In this document: positions 49,413 through 57,936 of the stretch, piece by piece
How the letters are laid out: every line of letters starts with the position of its first letter
Numbering within the stretch: position 1 is the stretch's first letter
Source: Hymenobacter cavernae
GTDB taxonomy: Bacteria; Bacteroidota; Bacteroidia; Cytophagales; Hymenobacteraceae
Reading direction: 5' to 3'
DNA length: 64,000 nucleotides
Assembly: GCF_014641455.1 (NCBI RefSeq)
Contig: NZ_BMHT01000002.1
Coordinates: forward strand, 704,605-768,604
Notes under the pieces: model-generated
What the model saw: only the letters and a program-made list of their open reading frames with translations
Databases searched by the model: none
Told to the model about the DNA's origin: nothing
Position numbers and translations under genes: made by a program

Positions 49413-49925
49413 ATGGATAAATACTATTTATTGTTTGACGACATCTGCGATATATCTATAAAGGACTTGCAGAATAAAATAATGTACCTTAATAAAAAAA
49501 TTATTGGCGAAATAAAGCTTGTCGATTTAATTTTTGATAAGCAATCAATGACCGGTATTTACATAATTTTTGACAATGAAGACAAAGCTGTTTATGTAGG
49601 TAAAACAGGAAGTCGGGCGATTCTTGAAAGGCTCGCGGGCCACTTTGACTTGCGACCAGGAGCTTATATGAATACATTTTTGTGCGCGTTAGCTGGGAAA
49701 ATAAAACAAAGAAAAGGTCCACACGCAACAGAAGAAGACTTGAAAAATGTTTATGAAAATGCTCTCACTCACAAAATGATATTCGTTCAAATTCCAAATA
49801 GTGAAGAACATAAGAAGAAAATAGGAAAGCTTGAGGTTGTGCTTGCAAAGGAATTGAAAACGAAATATAATACAACCAGAGGAGAGCAAAATGTTAGCAC
49901 AAGTACATTAATCAAATTCCTATAA
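49413..49925 (+). CDS. Stand-alone GIY-YIG domain protein
   Basis: 170 aa from ATG 49413 (GTG at 49407 also possible). The GIY-YIG core is TGIYIIFDNEDKAVYVGKTG followed by ILERLAGHF, with Arg in the SRAILERL segment as the catalytic candidate; a Glu near the C-terminal part of the domain is needed for nuclease activity and is not obvious. No zinc finger or DNA-binding domain is attached. The gene is much more AT-rich than its surroundings and uses AT-ending codons, indicating acquisition by transfer. Function unknown; nuclease activity is inferred. Confidence 0.8.
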   Translation: MDKYYLLFDDICDISIKDLQNKIMYLNKKIIGEIKLVDLIFDKQSMTGIYIIFDNEDKAVYVGKTGSRAILERLAGHFDLRPGAYMNTFLCALAGKIKQRKGPHATEEDLKNVYENALTHKMIFVQIPNSEEHKKKIGKLEVVLAKELKTKYNTTRGEQNVSTSTLIKFL

Positions 49926-50096
49926 ATATGTATTGCTGCTAACAGTATGTTTATAAAATCGTGGCTGGATGTTAAGCATTTAACTACAAATCACTGCTTT
50001 GCTTTTATGGTTAATTGAAACTGGCGTTTTTAAAATACAACAACTTCATTGCCTCCACACGTTAACAACCGAAACAATAGAGTACTTCTTGTCAAC

Positions 50097-52625
50097 ATGA
50101 AAAGAACACTTTTCTCATTTGCAGTGCTGTTACTGGCGGCATTTAATTATGCCTCGGGCCAGGATTTAAAACTCAACGATCTTGAGTATTTCGAGAGGCA
50201 AGGCGTTAATGTTCTTGTGTATAATAACCTTTTTACGGGAGGTTTTAACGATGAGAAAAATGCCGGTATCGAATTAATTCATCACGGCGTTAGAACAGCG
50301 CAAGGTGGTGCTGTGCGGCTTTCCAATACGCCGGAGCAGTGGGATCTTGTGCCAGCAATATCAAACCGCAAGGTAGACCCCGCCTCGAAAGCTATTGAGA
50401 CTGGGTTACGATATAAAGAGTACGATTTCGATTCGCGCGTGGTAGTTACCGCTAAGGGTAAAGGCGTTGAAATATCCGTTTACCTTGATAAACCAATTCC
50501 TAAAACACTTGAAGGAAAAGCCGGATTTAATCTTGAATTTTTACCCTCGCAATATTGGGGAAAGGCCTATTTAATGGATGGGCGGCCTAATCGATTTCCG
50601 CGCTATGCGGTAAGCAATACCGTTACAAAGCCGAACAGCGAAAAAATTAAGCAATTCAAAGGGTATGTAACTTCCGACGACCGCGGGACCGGCAAATTTA
50701 TCGACCCTCTACCTCTCGAAACCGGTCGTAATTTTCTTCTTGCACCCGATGAACCCGAACGTTTGGTGAAAATCACTTCGCCTGACGCTGATCTTATGCT
50801 CTTCGACGGCCGTATGCTGGCGCAAAACGGCTGGTTTGTAGTTCGTAGTTTGCTTCCGGCCGGAAAAACAGGCAAGGTTCTGACCTGGACAGTTGAGCCA
50901 AATGCCATTAAAGGTTGGACAAGGGAGCCAAATATTGGTTTCTCCCAAGTGGGCTATATTCCTTCACAACCAAAACTTGCCGTCATTGAGCTCGATAAGA
51001 AAGACAAACCGCTTGCAAAAGCATCTTTGTATAAAATAGGCGGCGACGGCAATGCTGCCGAAGTATTTAGCGGAAAAATCATTCCCTGGGGCAATTATTA
51101 TAAATACAACTATGTGAAATTCGACTTTTCATCAGTTAAAAACCCTGGCATATATTATATTCAGTACGGCAAGTTTAAAACAAATAATTTCCTGATAGAT
51201 AATAGCGTTTACGATAAAATTACCGATGCCACGAGCGATGTATGGATCCCAATCCACATGGATCATATGTTTGTGAATGAGGCTTATCGGGTATGGCATG
51301 GTGAACCTTTCAAGGAAGGCTATCGTCAGGCGCCGCCAAATACTGACCACTTCGACCTGCATAGTCAGGGACCTACAACCGATACCAAGTATAAAGCACT
51401 GGAGTTAATTCCTGGGCTAAACGTGGGTGGTTTTTTTGATGCCGGTGATTTTGATATCGAGACCGGATCGAATATTAGTGTAGTGCAGAACTTCGTTCAG
51501 ACATGGGAATATTTCAAACCCTTGCGCGATGAAACTTTTGTTAGTCAGAAGCAACGTTATGTTGATCTTCACCGCCCGGATGGAACGCCTGATATGTTGC
51601 AGTTTATTGAGCATGGAACCTTGAACCTGGTAGCGCAGGCCGAGAATATCGGCCACATGTCACAAACGCTTTCTAACTCCGTTCTTGATAATTACCATCA
51701 CCTTGGCGATGCTGCCTCACTAACCGATGGCCTACCGTACAATCCTAACCTTCGCCCTTACGAAGTAGCTCCTGACGGCCAGTCGAGCGGGGTTAAGGAT
51801 GATATGTGGGCATTTACAAGCCGTAATCCTGGCCTCGACCTGAGTGCCGCAACGATGTTTGCCGCCGCAAGCCGGGCCTTGAAGGGCTATAACGACGATC
51901 TTTCGGCACGAGCCTTACAGCAGTCGAAAAGGCTTCTGAAAGAGGCAACGGAATTACTCGCCGGTAAGCCGAAGAATGATGCACGCAGGGAAGGCCCATC
52001 AGCCGATATTGCCACCAATCTTCAACTGTACGTCTCAACCGGGGAGCAGCAGTATATCAATAAGTTCCAGGAGCTTTTATGGCCTGGGCTTGATCGTAAC
52101 CTCAACTTCGACCTTCTCACGGCGTTAAATGCCATACCGCACATGGACGCGGCCTACAAGGAAAAACTCCGGCCGTATGTTGTGAAATACAATGACTACA
52201 TAAAAGGGCTTGAGAAAGATAATCCGTACGGAGTACCTATCGGCCTAGGTAACTGGGCTGGTAACGGAGGGATTCAAAGTTTTGGTACCACTGTTTGTTT
52301 TGCGAATAAATATTTCCCGGATATTGTCGACGGTAGCCATGCTTTTAAGGTGGCTAACTGGTTATTCGGCTGCCATCCGTATCACAATTATTCGTTTGTG
52401 GCAACGGTGGGCGCGACTCGTCCTAAAGCAGTATTTTACGGAAATAACAGGGCCGATTTCTCCGCTATTCCAGGCAACGTTGCGCCGGGTGTATTATTCA
52501 GAAAACCCGACCACTTTGAAAACTACGACGACTGGCCATTTCTGTGGGGAGAAAATGAAGGCACAATTGCTGGGAATACCGGTTATTTAATTTTTGGATC
52601 AGCTTTTAAGAATTTAGTAAAGTGA
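50097..52625 (+). CDS. Glycoside hydrolase family 9 (cellulase-like), secreted
   Basis: 842 aa from ATG 50097, with signal peptide (LFSFAVLLLAAFNYASG). After a long N-terminal region comes a CelD_N-type Ig-like domain (about 275-370: NIGFSQVGYIPSQPKLAVIEL) and then the GH9 (alpha/alpha)6 domain. The catalytic base motif is GGFFDAGDFD, and the acid Glu is probably in GENEGTIAGNTGYLIFG near the end. Substrates would be beta-1,4-glucans or related. Codon use is more AT-rich than neighbours, and the gene has almost no CTAG motifs. Confidence 0.9.
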   Translation: MKRTLFSFAVLLLAAFNYASGQDLKLNDLEYFERQGVNVLVYNNLFTGGFNDEKNAGIELIHHGVRTAQGGAVRLSNTPEQWDLVPAISNRKVDPASKAIETGLRYKEYDFDSRVVVTAKGKGVEISVYLDKPIPKTLEGKAGFNLEFLPSQYWGKAYLMDGRPNRFPRYAVSNTVTKPNSEKIKQFKGYVTSDDRGTGKFIDPLPLETGRNFLLAPDEPERLVKITSPDADLMLFDGRMLAQNGWFVVRSLLPAGKTGKVLTWTVEPNAIKGWTREPNIGFSQVGYIPSQPKLAVIELDKKDKPLAKASLYKIGGDGNAAEVFSGKIIPWGNYYKYNYVKFDFSSVKNPGIYYIQYGKFKTNNFLIDNSVYDKITDATSDVWIPIHMDHMFVNEAYRVWHGEPFKEGYRQAPPNTDHFDLHSQGPTTDTKYKALELIPGLNVGGFFDAGDFDIETGSNISVVQNFVQTWEYFKPLRDETFVSQKQRYVDLHRPDGTPDMLQFIEHGTLNLVAQAENIGHMSQTLSNSVLDNYHHLGDAASLTDGLPYNPNLRPYEVAPDGQSSGVKDDMWAFTSRNPGLDLSAATMFAAASRALKGYNDDLSARALQQSKRLLKEATELLAGKPKNDARREGPSADIATNLQLYVSTGEQQYINKFQELLWPGLDRNLNFDLLTALNAIPHMDAAYKEKLRPYVVKYNDYIKGLEKDNPYGVPIGLGNWAGNGGIQSFGTTVCFANKYFPDIVDGSHAFKVANWLFGCHPYHNYSFVATVGATRPKAVFYGNNRADFSAIPGNVAPGVLFRKPDHFENYDDWPFLWGENEGTIAGNTGYLIFGSAFKNLVK

Positions 52626-52936
52626 ACAGATTGTATTTAAAACGTCATGCTGAGCTTGTCGAAGCATCTCTACCGCTAAAGTAATCCTAGCTAAAGAATA
52701 TACTACTGCGGTAGAGATGCTTCGACAAGCGGACGCCAGATGAAGCGTGACCTTCTTTTGATTTTCTAAATAGTTCCTTTAAAAAATAGTGCAAGCAATA
52801 AGTCCATGATTGAGACTTATTGCTTGCACTATTTTTTTGAGCTATGTACGCCAATTCATCAACCTAGCTTTCGCTAACATGTGGGTTTGCAAAAGCTAGG
52901 TTGATGAATTAATTTAAATTTCTCATCGCAAAGCCG
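52626..52936. repeat. 311-bp spacer with three inverted repeats
   Basis: GH9-pta boundary. Repeat 1: GCTTGTCGAAGCATCTCTAC at 52654 with perfect 23-bp arms (52654-52676 and 52708-52730). Repeat 2 is the terminator at 52781-52837. Repeat 3: arms 52853-52874 and 52889-52910, each holding a CTAG motif (AACCTAGCTT / AAGCTAGGTT). Confidence 0.85.
52781..52837. terminator. Strong bidirectional terminator
   Basis: A perfect 24-bp stem (52781-52804 with 52814-52837) reading AATAGTGCAAGCAATAAGTC and its complement, with A/T-runs on both sides. It separates the GH9 gene (plus) from pta (minus). Confidence 0.93.
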
Positions 52937-55030
52937 TTACCCATTCTGGCTCTGAATAGCCGTAATTATTACCGTATTAAACACATCGTCCACGGTGCAG
53001 CCGCGGCTTAGGTCGTTCACGGGCTTGTTCAGACCTTGCAGCACAGGGCCGATGGCTAGGGCGCCGGTTTCGCGCTGCACGGCTTTGTAGGTGTTGTTGC
53101 CGGTGTTCAGGTCGGGGAAGATGAGGACGCTGGCTTGGCCAGCCACTTCCGAGTTAGGGAGCTTCTGCTTACCCACGATAGGGTCGACGGCGGCATCGTA
53201 CTGGATAGGGCCTTCCACTTTTAGGTCAGGGCGCTTTTCCTTGACGAGCTGAGTGGCTTTGCGGACTTTATCCACATCGGCGCCCTCGCCGGACGTGCCG
53301 GAGGAATAAGAGAGCAGCGCCACCCTAGGTTCGATGCCGAAGCGCTGACTGCTTTCTGCTGAGGAAATGGCAATTTCGGCGAGCTGCTCGGCCGTTGGGT
53401 TGGGGTTCACGGCACAGTCTCCAAACACAGCCACGCGGTCAGGCAGGCACATGAAGAACACTGACGACACCACCGATACGCCCGGCTTGGTTTTGATGAA
53501 CTGCAAAGCCGGCCGGATGGTATGCTGCGTGGTGTGTACCGCCCCCGACACCATGCCATTGGCGTGGCCCTTGTACACCATCATCGAGCCGAAGTACGAC
53601 ACGTCGCGCAGTAGGTCGTAGGCCATGTCGAGGTTCACGCCCTTGGCTTTGCGTAGCTCATAGAAGGTTTGGGCGTAGTCTTCGTACTGATCGGAGTGCT
53701 CCGGATCGAGCAGGTGTAAGTGGCTATTATCTACGGCCAAACCTAGCCTTTTGAAGGAAGCCGTAATTTCATCCGGATTACCTAGGATGGTCAGGTCGAC
53801 AATATCCTGGTGGAGCAAGCGAGCGGCGGCGCGCAGAATCCGGTCGTCGTTGCCCTCGGGCAGCACGATGTGGCGGCGCTGCTGCTTGGCCCATTGCAGG
53901 AGCCGGTACTGGAACATGTGCGGCGTGATGCCGGCTGACTGGAACGCGGCAATACGCTGATCCAGCGCGGGCACATCCACGTACCGCTCGAAGGTCTGAA
54001 TAGCTAGGTCGATTTTCTTGCGGTTGTCGGGCGTGATGCGCGACTGAGTGGCCCAGAGCTGCGCCGAAGTTTGGAAGGTGCCCGTCTTCACGGCAATAAT
54101 GGGCATCACTGTTTGCGAACCTTCGATGAGGCGCATGATCGGTTCTTCGGGCACCGAATCGGCAGTGAGCACAATGCCGGCCACCTTGGGGTAGCTCGCC
54201 GAGAGGTTGGCTTGTAGGGCGCAGATGATGATGTCGCCCCGGTCGCCGGGCGTCACGATCAGTACGTTTTCCTTGAGGTAATTCAGGAATTTGGGTACCT
54301 GCATGGCACCCGTTACGAAGTTATCAACTTGATTAGCAAGTAGGTGTTCGCCAAAAAGCAGGGTGCCGCCTAGCTGCTCATGAATTTCCTTCATGGTGGG
54401 GTTCAGCAGGTTCTTATCCTCCGGAATGACGGCTAGGATAATTTCCTCCGGCAACTGGCCGCGCAGTAGCTCGCGCACATCATCCACCTGTTCGGAGCCA
54501 ACTTTATTGACGACAACGGCGAGTACCTGCACCTCGCGCGCCTCAAAGTTGCGCAGGGCCGTGAGGGCGGCACTTACCGCCTGCGCCGTCGTTTTGCCCG
54601 TGCCCGAAATGATGAGCAGCACCGGCGTACCTAGGTTTTTAGCAATAGAAATGTTCGAGTCGAACTCGTAGGCGGTGCCCTGCCCCACGAAGTCGCTGCC
54701 TTCCACCACCATAAAGTCGTACTGGTCTTCCAGCTGCTTGTACTTGCGAATAATCGTATCGATCAGCTCGCCCTGGTTGTCAGCTTCCAGCAGGCGCAGC
54801 GCCGCCGGTCGGGTGTAGGCGTAGGTGTCCTCGTAGGCAATCGGCAGCTGGAAGTGGCCGCGGATGGTTTCGATATGCGCGTCAAGCTGCTCCTGCGGGT
54901 CGGCGTTGATGATGGGCTTGAAGTAGCCAATCTTCTGCGCTTTCCCGAGGAGCATGTTCACCAGTCCCAGCGCAATAACCGATTTGCCGCTGTAGGCTTC
55001 GGCGGTGGCAATAAAGATGCTCTTTGTCAT
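52937..55030 (-). CDS. pta: Phosphate acetyltransferase
   Basis: 697 aa, the long form. N-terminal BioD/CobQ-like P-loop domain (FIATAEAYSGKSVIALGL), a middle DRTGG regulatory domain (about 215-320), and the C-terminal PTA domain from about 375 (HIVLPEGNDDRILRAAARLL ... SVVSSVFFMCLPDRVAVFGDCAVNPNP ... SYSSGTSGEGADVDKVR). It interconverts acetyl-CoA and acetyl phosphate. It normally neighbours ackA; here the two are on the same strand but separated by the AT-rich insert. Confidence 0.96.
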   Translation of the reverse strand: MTKSIFIATAEAYSGKSVIALGLVNMLLGKAQKIGYFKPIINADPQEQLDAHIETIRGHFQLPIAYEDTYAYTRPAALRLLEADNQGELIDTIIRKYKQLEDQYDFMVVEGSDFVGQGTAYEFDSNISIAKNLGTPVLLIISGTGKTTAQAVSAALTALRNFEAREVQVLAVVVNKVGSEQVDDVRELLRGQLPEEIILAVIPEDKNLLNPTMKEIHEQLGGTLLFGEHLLANQVDNFVTGAMQVPKFLNYLKENVLIVTPGDRGDIIICALQANLSASYPKVAGIVLTADSVPEEPIMRLIEGSQTVMPIIAVKTGTFQTSAQLWATQSRITPDNRKKIDLAIQTFERYVDVPALDQRIAAFQSAGITPHMFQYRLLQWAKQQRRHIVLPEGNDDRILRAAARLLHQDIVDLTILGNPDEITASFKRLGLAVDNSHLHLLDPEHSDQYEDYAQTFYELRKAKGVNLDMAYDLLRDVSYFGSMMVYKGHANGMVSGAVHTTQHTIRPALQFIKTKPGVSVVSSVFFMCLPDRVAVFGDCAVNPNPTAEQLAEIAISSAESSQRFGIEPRVALLSYSSGTSGEGADVDKVRKATQLVKEKRPDLKVEGPIQYDAAVDPIVGKQKLPNSEVAGQASVLIFPDLNTGNNTYKAVQRETGALAIGPVLQGLNKPVNDLSRGCTVDDVFNTVIITAIQSQNG

Positions 55031-55299
55031 TTAACAGTTATCATTTACCATTTAACATCTACCAGGTGCCATCTAGCAATTACCAACCAATGTCTATTTA
55101 ACGACACAGTTGACTTACCGGATAATAACTGGCCGAATATTGATAGTTGTTAACTGACAACGGCCAAGGTTTTATAAGTGAAGTCGACAACACCTAGGCA
55201 AACCGCACACGTACAGGAAAACAAGGCTTCCGGTATTCCGGCAATTATGATTCAAAGAATTGTGCCGCGAGGAGCCGAGCCTATCCACCTGCAAAAGCT

Positions 55300-56640
55300 A
55301 TGTCTGACAATCAACTGAATCTGAATCCGGAAGAGCCGGCGTGCGATGCGTCGCGGCGGCAATTCATCAACCACGCCGGGCGCGGCCTCGTGGCTATTGG
55401 CGTAACGGGTGGCTTGCTGGGCGCCGTTAGTGCCGAAGCAGCCTCGACTGGTACTGCCGCTAGCTTGTGGCCTCAAGGCTCCGGCCCGACTGATGTGCAG
55501 CTGCCGGAAATCAATGCGAAGACGGAGCCCAAGAGCGCTGGCGTGCCCAACCCGCGGCCCGTCGATCAGCGGGTGGGCTACGCCGTGGTAGGCCTAGGTC
55601 ACTTGTCGTTGGAGGAGATCCTGCCGGCCTTGTCGCAGAGCAAGAAATCGAAGCTGGCGGCACTGGTGAGCGGCTCGCCGGATAAGATGCAGAAGATAGC
55701 TCGTCAGTACGGCATCAAGCCCGAAAACTGCTACAGCTATGCTACTTATGACAAGCTGAAGGACAACAAAGAGGTTGACGTTATCTACATCGTGCTGCCC
55801 AATTCCATGCATATGGAGTACACCGTGCGCGGGGCGAAAGCCGGCAAGCACATTCTCTGCGAGAAGCCGATGGCGACGTCGTCGAAGGAGTGTGAGAAGA
55901 TGATTGAGGCCTGCGAAAAAGCCGGCAGGAAGCTCATGATTGCCTACCGGATTCAGTACGAGCCCATGAACCGCAAGGTGCAGGAGCTCGTGCGCAACAA
56001 AACCTACGGCCAAACCAAGATGATTGAGGCTATGAACTGTCAGAACCAAGGCGACCCAAACCAGTGGCGGCAGAAAAAAGCGCTGGCCGGTGGCGGTTCC
56101 CTGCCCGATGTGGGCCTGTATTGCCTGAACACCGTGCGCTTCCTGCTAGGTGAGGAACCGAGCGAAGTCACGGCCCAGGTTTACAGCACGCCCGGCGATC
56201 CTAGGTTCAAGGAAGTGGAAGAGAACGTGACGTTTACGCTGCGTTTCCCCAGCGGCGTGCTGGCAAATTGCGCCACCGGCTACGGCAGCTACAACGCCAA
56301 GCGCTACCGTGTGTACAGCGAAACCGGTTGGATTCAGATGGACCCGGCCTTCACCTACCACGGCCTGAAGCTGGAGCGCGCCAACGCCGACCAGGAAGGC
56401 ACCGAAAACAAAGCGCAGGTGAACATTGGCGAGAAAAACCAGTTCGCGCTCGAAATGGACCACTTTTCCGAGTGTGTGAAGGAAAACAAGCGCCCTTACA
56501 CGCCCGGCGAAGAAGGTTTGCAGGATCAGCGTATTATGGAAGCCATTTATCAATCGGCGAAGGATGGCAAGCCTGTGAAGCTGCCCGCCGTAGCCAAGCA
56601 GGATGCCTTCCGCGGCTCGCCGCCCGTGGCCTCAAAGTAA
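55300..56640 (+). CDS. Tat-exported Gfo/Idh/MocA oxidoreductase
   Basis: 446 aa. N-terminal SRRQFINHAGRGLVAIGVTG is a twin-arginine signal (Arg20, Arg21). The Rossmann domain follows at about 92 (YAVVGLGHLSLEE), with CEKPMATSSKECEKM carrying the catalytic Lys and YRIQYEPMNRKVQEL before the C-terminal substrate domain. It resembles periplasmic glucose-fructose oxidoreductase, which acts with a tightly bound cofactor. It precedes the GH43 gene on the same strand, suggesting sugar metabolism. Confidence 0.93.
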   Translation: MSDNQLNLNPEEPACDASRRQFINHAGRGLVAIGVTGGLLGAVSAEAASTGTAASLWPQGSGPTDVQLPEINAKTEPKSAGVPNPRPVDQRVGYAVVGLGHLSLEEILPALSQSKKSKLAALVSGSPDKMQKIARQYGIKPENCYSYATYDKLKDNKEVDVIYIVLPNSMHMEYTVRGAKAGKHILCEKPMATSSKECEKMIEACEKAGRKLMIAYRIQYEPMNRKVQELVRNKTYGQTKMIEAMNCQNQGDPNQWRQKKALAGGGSLPDVGLYCLNTVRFLLGEEPSEVTAQVYSTPGDPRFKEVEENVTFTLRFPSGVLANCATGYGSYNAKRYRVYSETGWIQMDPAFTYHGLKLERANADQEGTENKAQVNIGEKNQFALEMDHFSECVKENKRPYTPGEEGLQDQRIMEAIYQSAKDGKPVKLPAVAKQDAFRGSPPVASK

Positions 56641-56643
56641 AAC

Positions 56644-56671
56644 GTAGGAACGCGCCACAGCGCGTTCCTAC
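56644..56671. repeat. Single GGAACGCGCC palindromic unit
   Basis: GTAGGAACGCGCC and GGCGCGTTCCTAC-type arms around a short centre (ACA for ACG), just after the oxidoreductase stop codon. Same family as 14628-14724. Confidence 0.8.
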
Positions 56672-56700
56672 ATCGTTTATTCACTTTCGTTCTGCTCCGT

Positions 56701-57699
56701 ATGCCCGAAACCGCCCCCACTTCCTACCAAAACCCCGTTCTCAACGAAGATTTCCCAGACCCCACTATTCTCCGGGCAGCCGATGGTTTTTACTACGCCT
56801 ATGGCACCCAAACCAAATACCGTGGCACTATTCTCAATCTGCAAATCGCCCGCTCCAGTGACCTTGTGCAGTGGGAATTGCTAGGGGAGGGGCTACCCGA
56901 AAAACCTAAGTGGGCGGCTACAACGCAGCGCATCTGGGCGCCGGATGTGAGCGAGCACAACGGCCGCTACTATCTCTACTATTCGGCGCAGCCCGATATC
57001 AACCTGGGTTTGTGCCTGGCCGTTGCCACTGCCGATTCTCCGGCCGGGCCGTTCGTGGATACGGGCGAGCCGCTACAATGCGGCGAAGGTTTCCTGAACA
57101 TCGACCCCATGGCGTTCGACGATCCGGCCACGGGCAAGCGCCTGCTGTACTGGGGCTCCGGTTTTGGCCCGTTGAAGGTGCGCGAGTTGGCCCCCGACGG
57201 AATGTCGTTTGTGCCGGGCACGGAGGCAATTGAATTGGTGCAAACCATTCAGGAAGACGACCCCAACAACTACGACCGCTTGATTGAAGGCAGCTGGGTG
57301 GTGCTGCGCGACGGTTGGTACTACCTGTTCTACTCCGGCAACAACTGCTGCGGCGACGACGCCCACTATGGCGTGATGGTAGCTAGGTCGCGCACGGCCA
57401 TGGGGCCTTTCGAGACGCTGGCGCAGGCTACTGGCCAGGCTCACAGCATTATTCTGGAAGGCAATGAGAAATGGCGTGCGCCCGGCCACAATTCCATCAT
57501 CACCGATGCCGCCGGGCAAGACTGGATAGCCTACCACGCCATCGACACCGCGCAGCCTACCTTCGATGCCATCAACGACGAGCAGGGCTACTCCCGCCGC
57601 GTGATGCTGCTGGATCGGGTGGTGTATGAAAACGGCTGGCCGAAGGTGCTGCCCAATGGCACGCCGTCGGTGGAGAAAATGACGGGCCCGGTTTATTGA
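56701..57699 (+). CDS. Glycoside hydrolase family 43
   Basis: 332 aa five-bladed beta-propeller enzyme without signal peptide. NEDFPDPTIL (Asp20, catalytic base), NIDPMAFDDPATGKRLLYWGS (pKa-tuning Asp) and RLIEGSWVVLRDGWYYLFYSGN (Glu, catalytic acid) are the expected motifs. The family acts on arabinan, xylan or galactan side chains; the specificity is unknown. It is 60 bp downstream of the oxidoreductase. Confidence 0.93.
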   Translation: MPETAPTSYQNPVLNEDFPDPTILRAADGFYYAYGTQTKYRGTILNLQIARSSDLVQWELLGEGLPEKPKWAATTQRIWAPDVSEHNGRYYLYYSAQPDINLGLCLAVATADSPAGPFVDTGEPLQCGEGFLNIDPMAFDDPATGKRLLYWGSGFGPLKVRELAPDGMSFVPGTEAIELVQTIQEDDPNNYDRLIEGSWVVLRDGWYYLFYSGNNCCGDDAHYGVMVARSRTAMGPFETLAQATGQAHSIILEGNEKWRAPGHNSIITDAAGQDWIAYHAIDTAQPTFDAINDEQGYSRRVMLLDRVVYENGWPKVLPNGTPSVEKMTGPVY

Positions 57700-57930
57700 G
57701 CTGTTAGCTGTTAGCTTTTTGGTTTATCAAGCTGAGTTGCGCATTAGTGACAGCTACCCCCAGCGGGGCGGTATATCGCTAGAACCTAGCCTGTAAAAAA
57801 CGACTAAGCCCCAGCGAGGCGACACCTAGGCTACAACGATGGGTGCCGCCCCGCTGGGGCTAACTATCAACTCCGCAACTCAGCTTGATAAACCGAAAAG
57901 CTAATAGCCAACAGCCAATAGCTAACAGCT
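57698..57930. repeat. Nested inverted-repeat element (MITE-like), 174-bp core
   Basis: Core 57721-57894 has perfect 21-bp terminal inverted repeats (GGTTTATCAAGCTGAGTTGC start; 57721-57741 and 57874-57894). Inside are three AGCCCCAGCGGGGCG-type units and ACCTAGGC. Outside, AGCTGTTAGCTGTTAGCT (57699) and AGCCAATAGCTAACAGCT (57913) form another inverted pair. No coding capacity. It lies between GH43 and the convergent NDH-2 gene. Confidence 0.82.
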
Positions 57931-57936
57931 TAACAA

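Noticed and set aside
49413..49925. Restriction-modification system around the GIY-YIG protein
   Set aside because: No methyltransferase or specificity gene is nearby.
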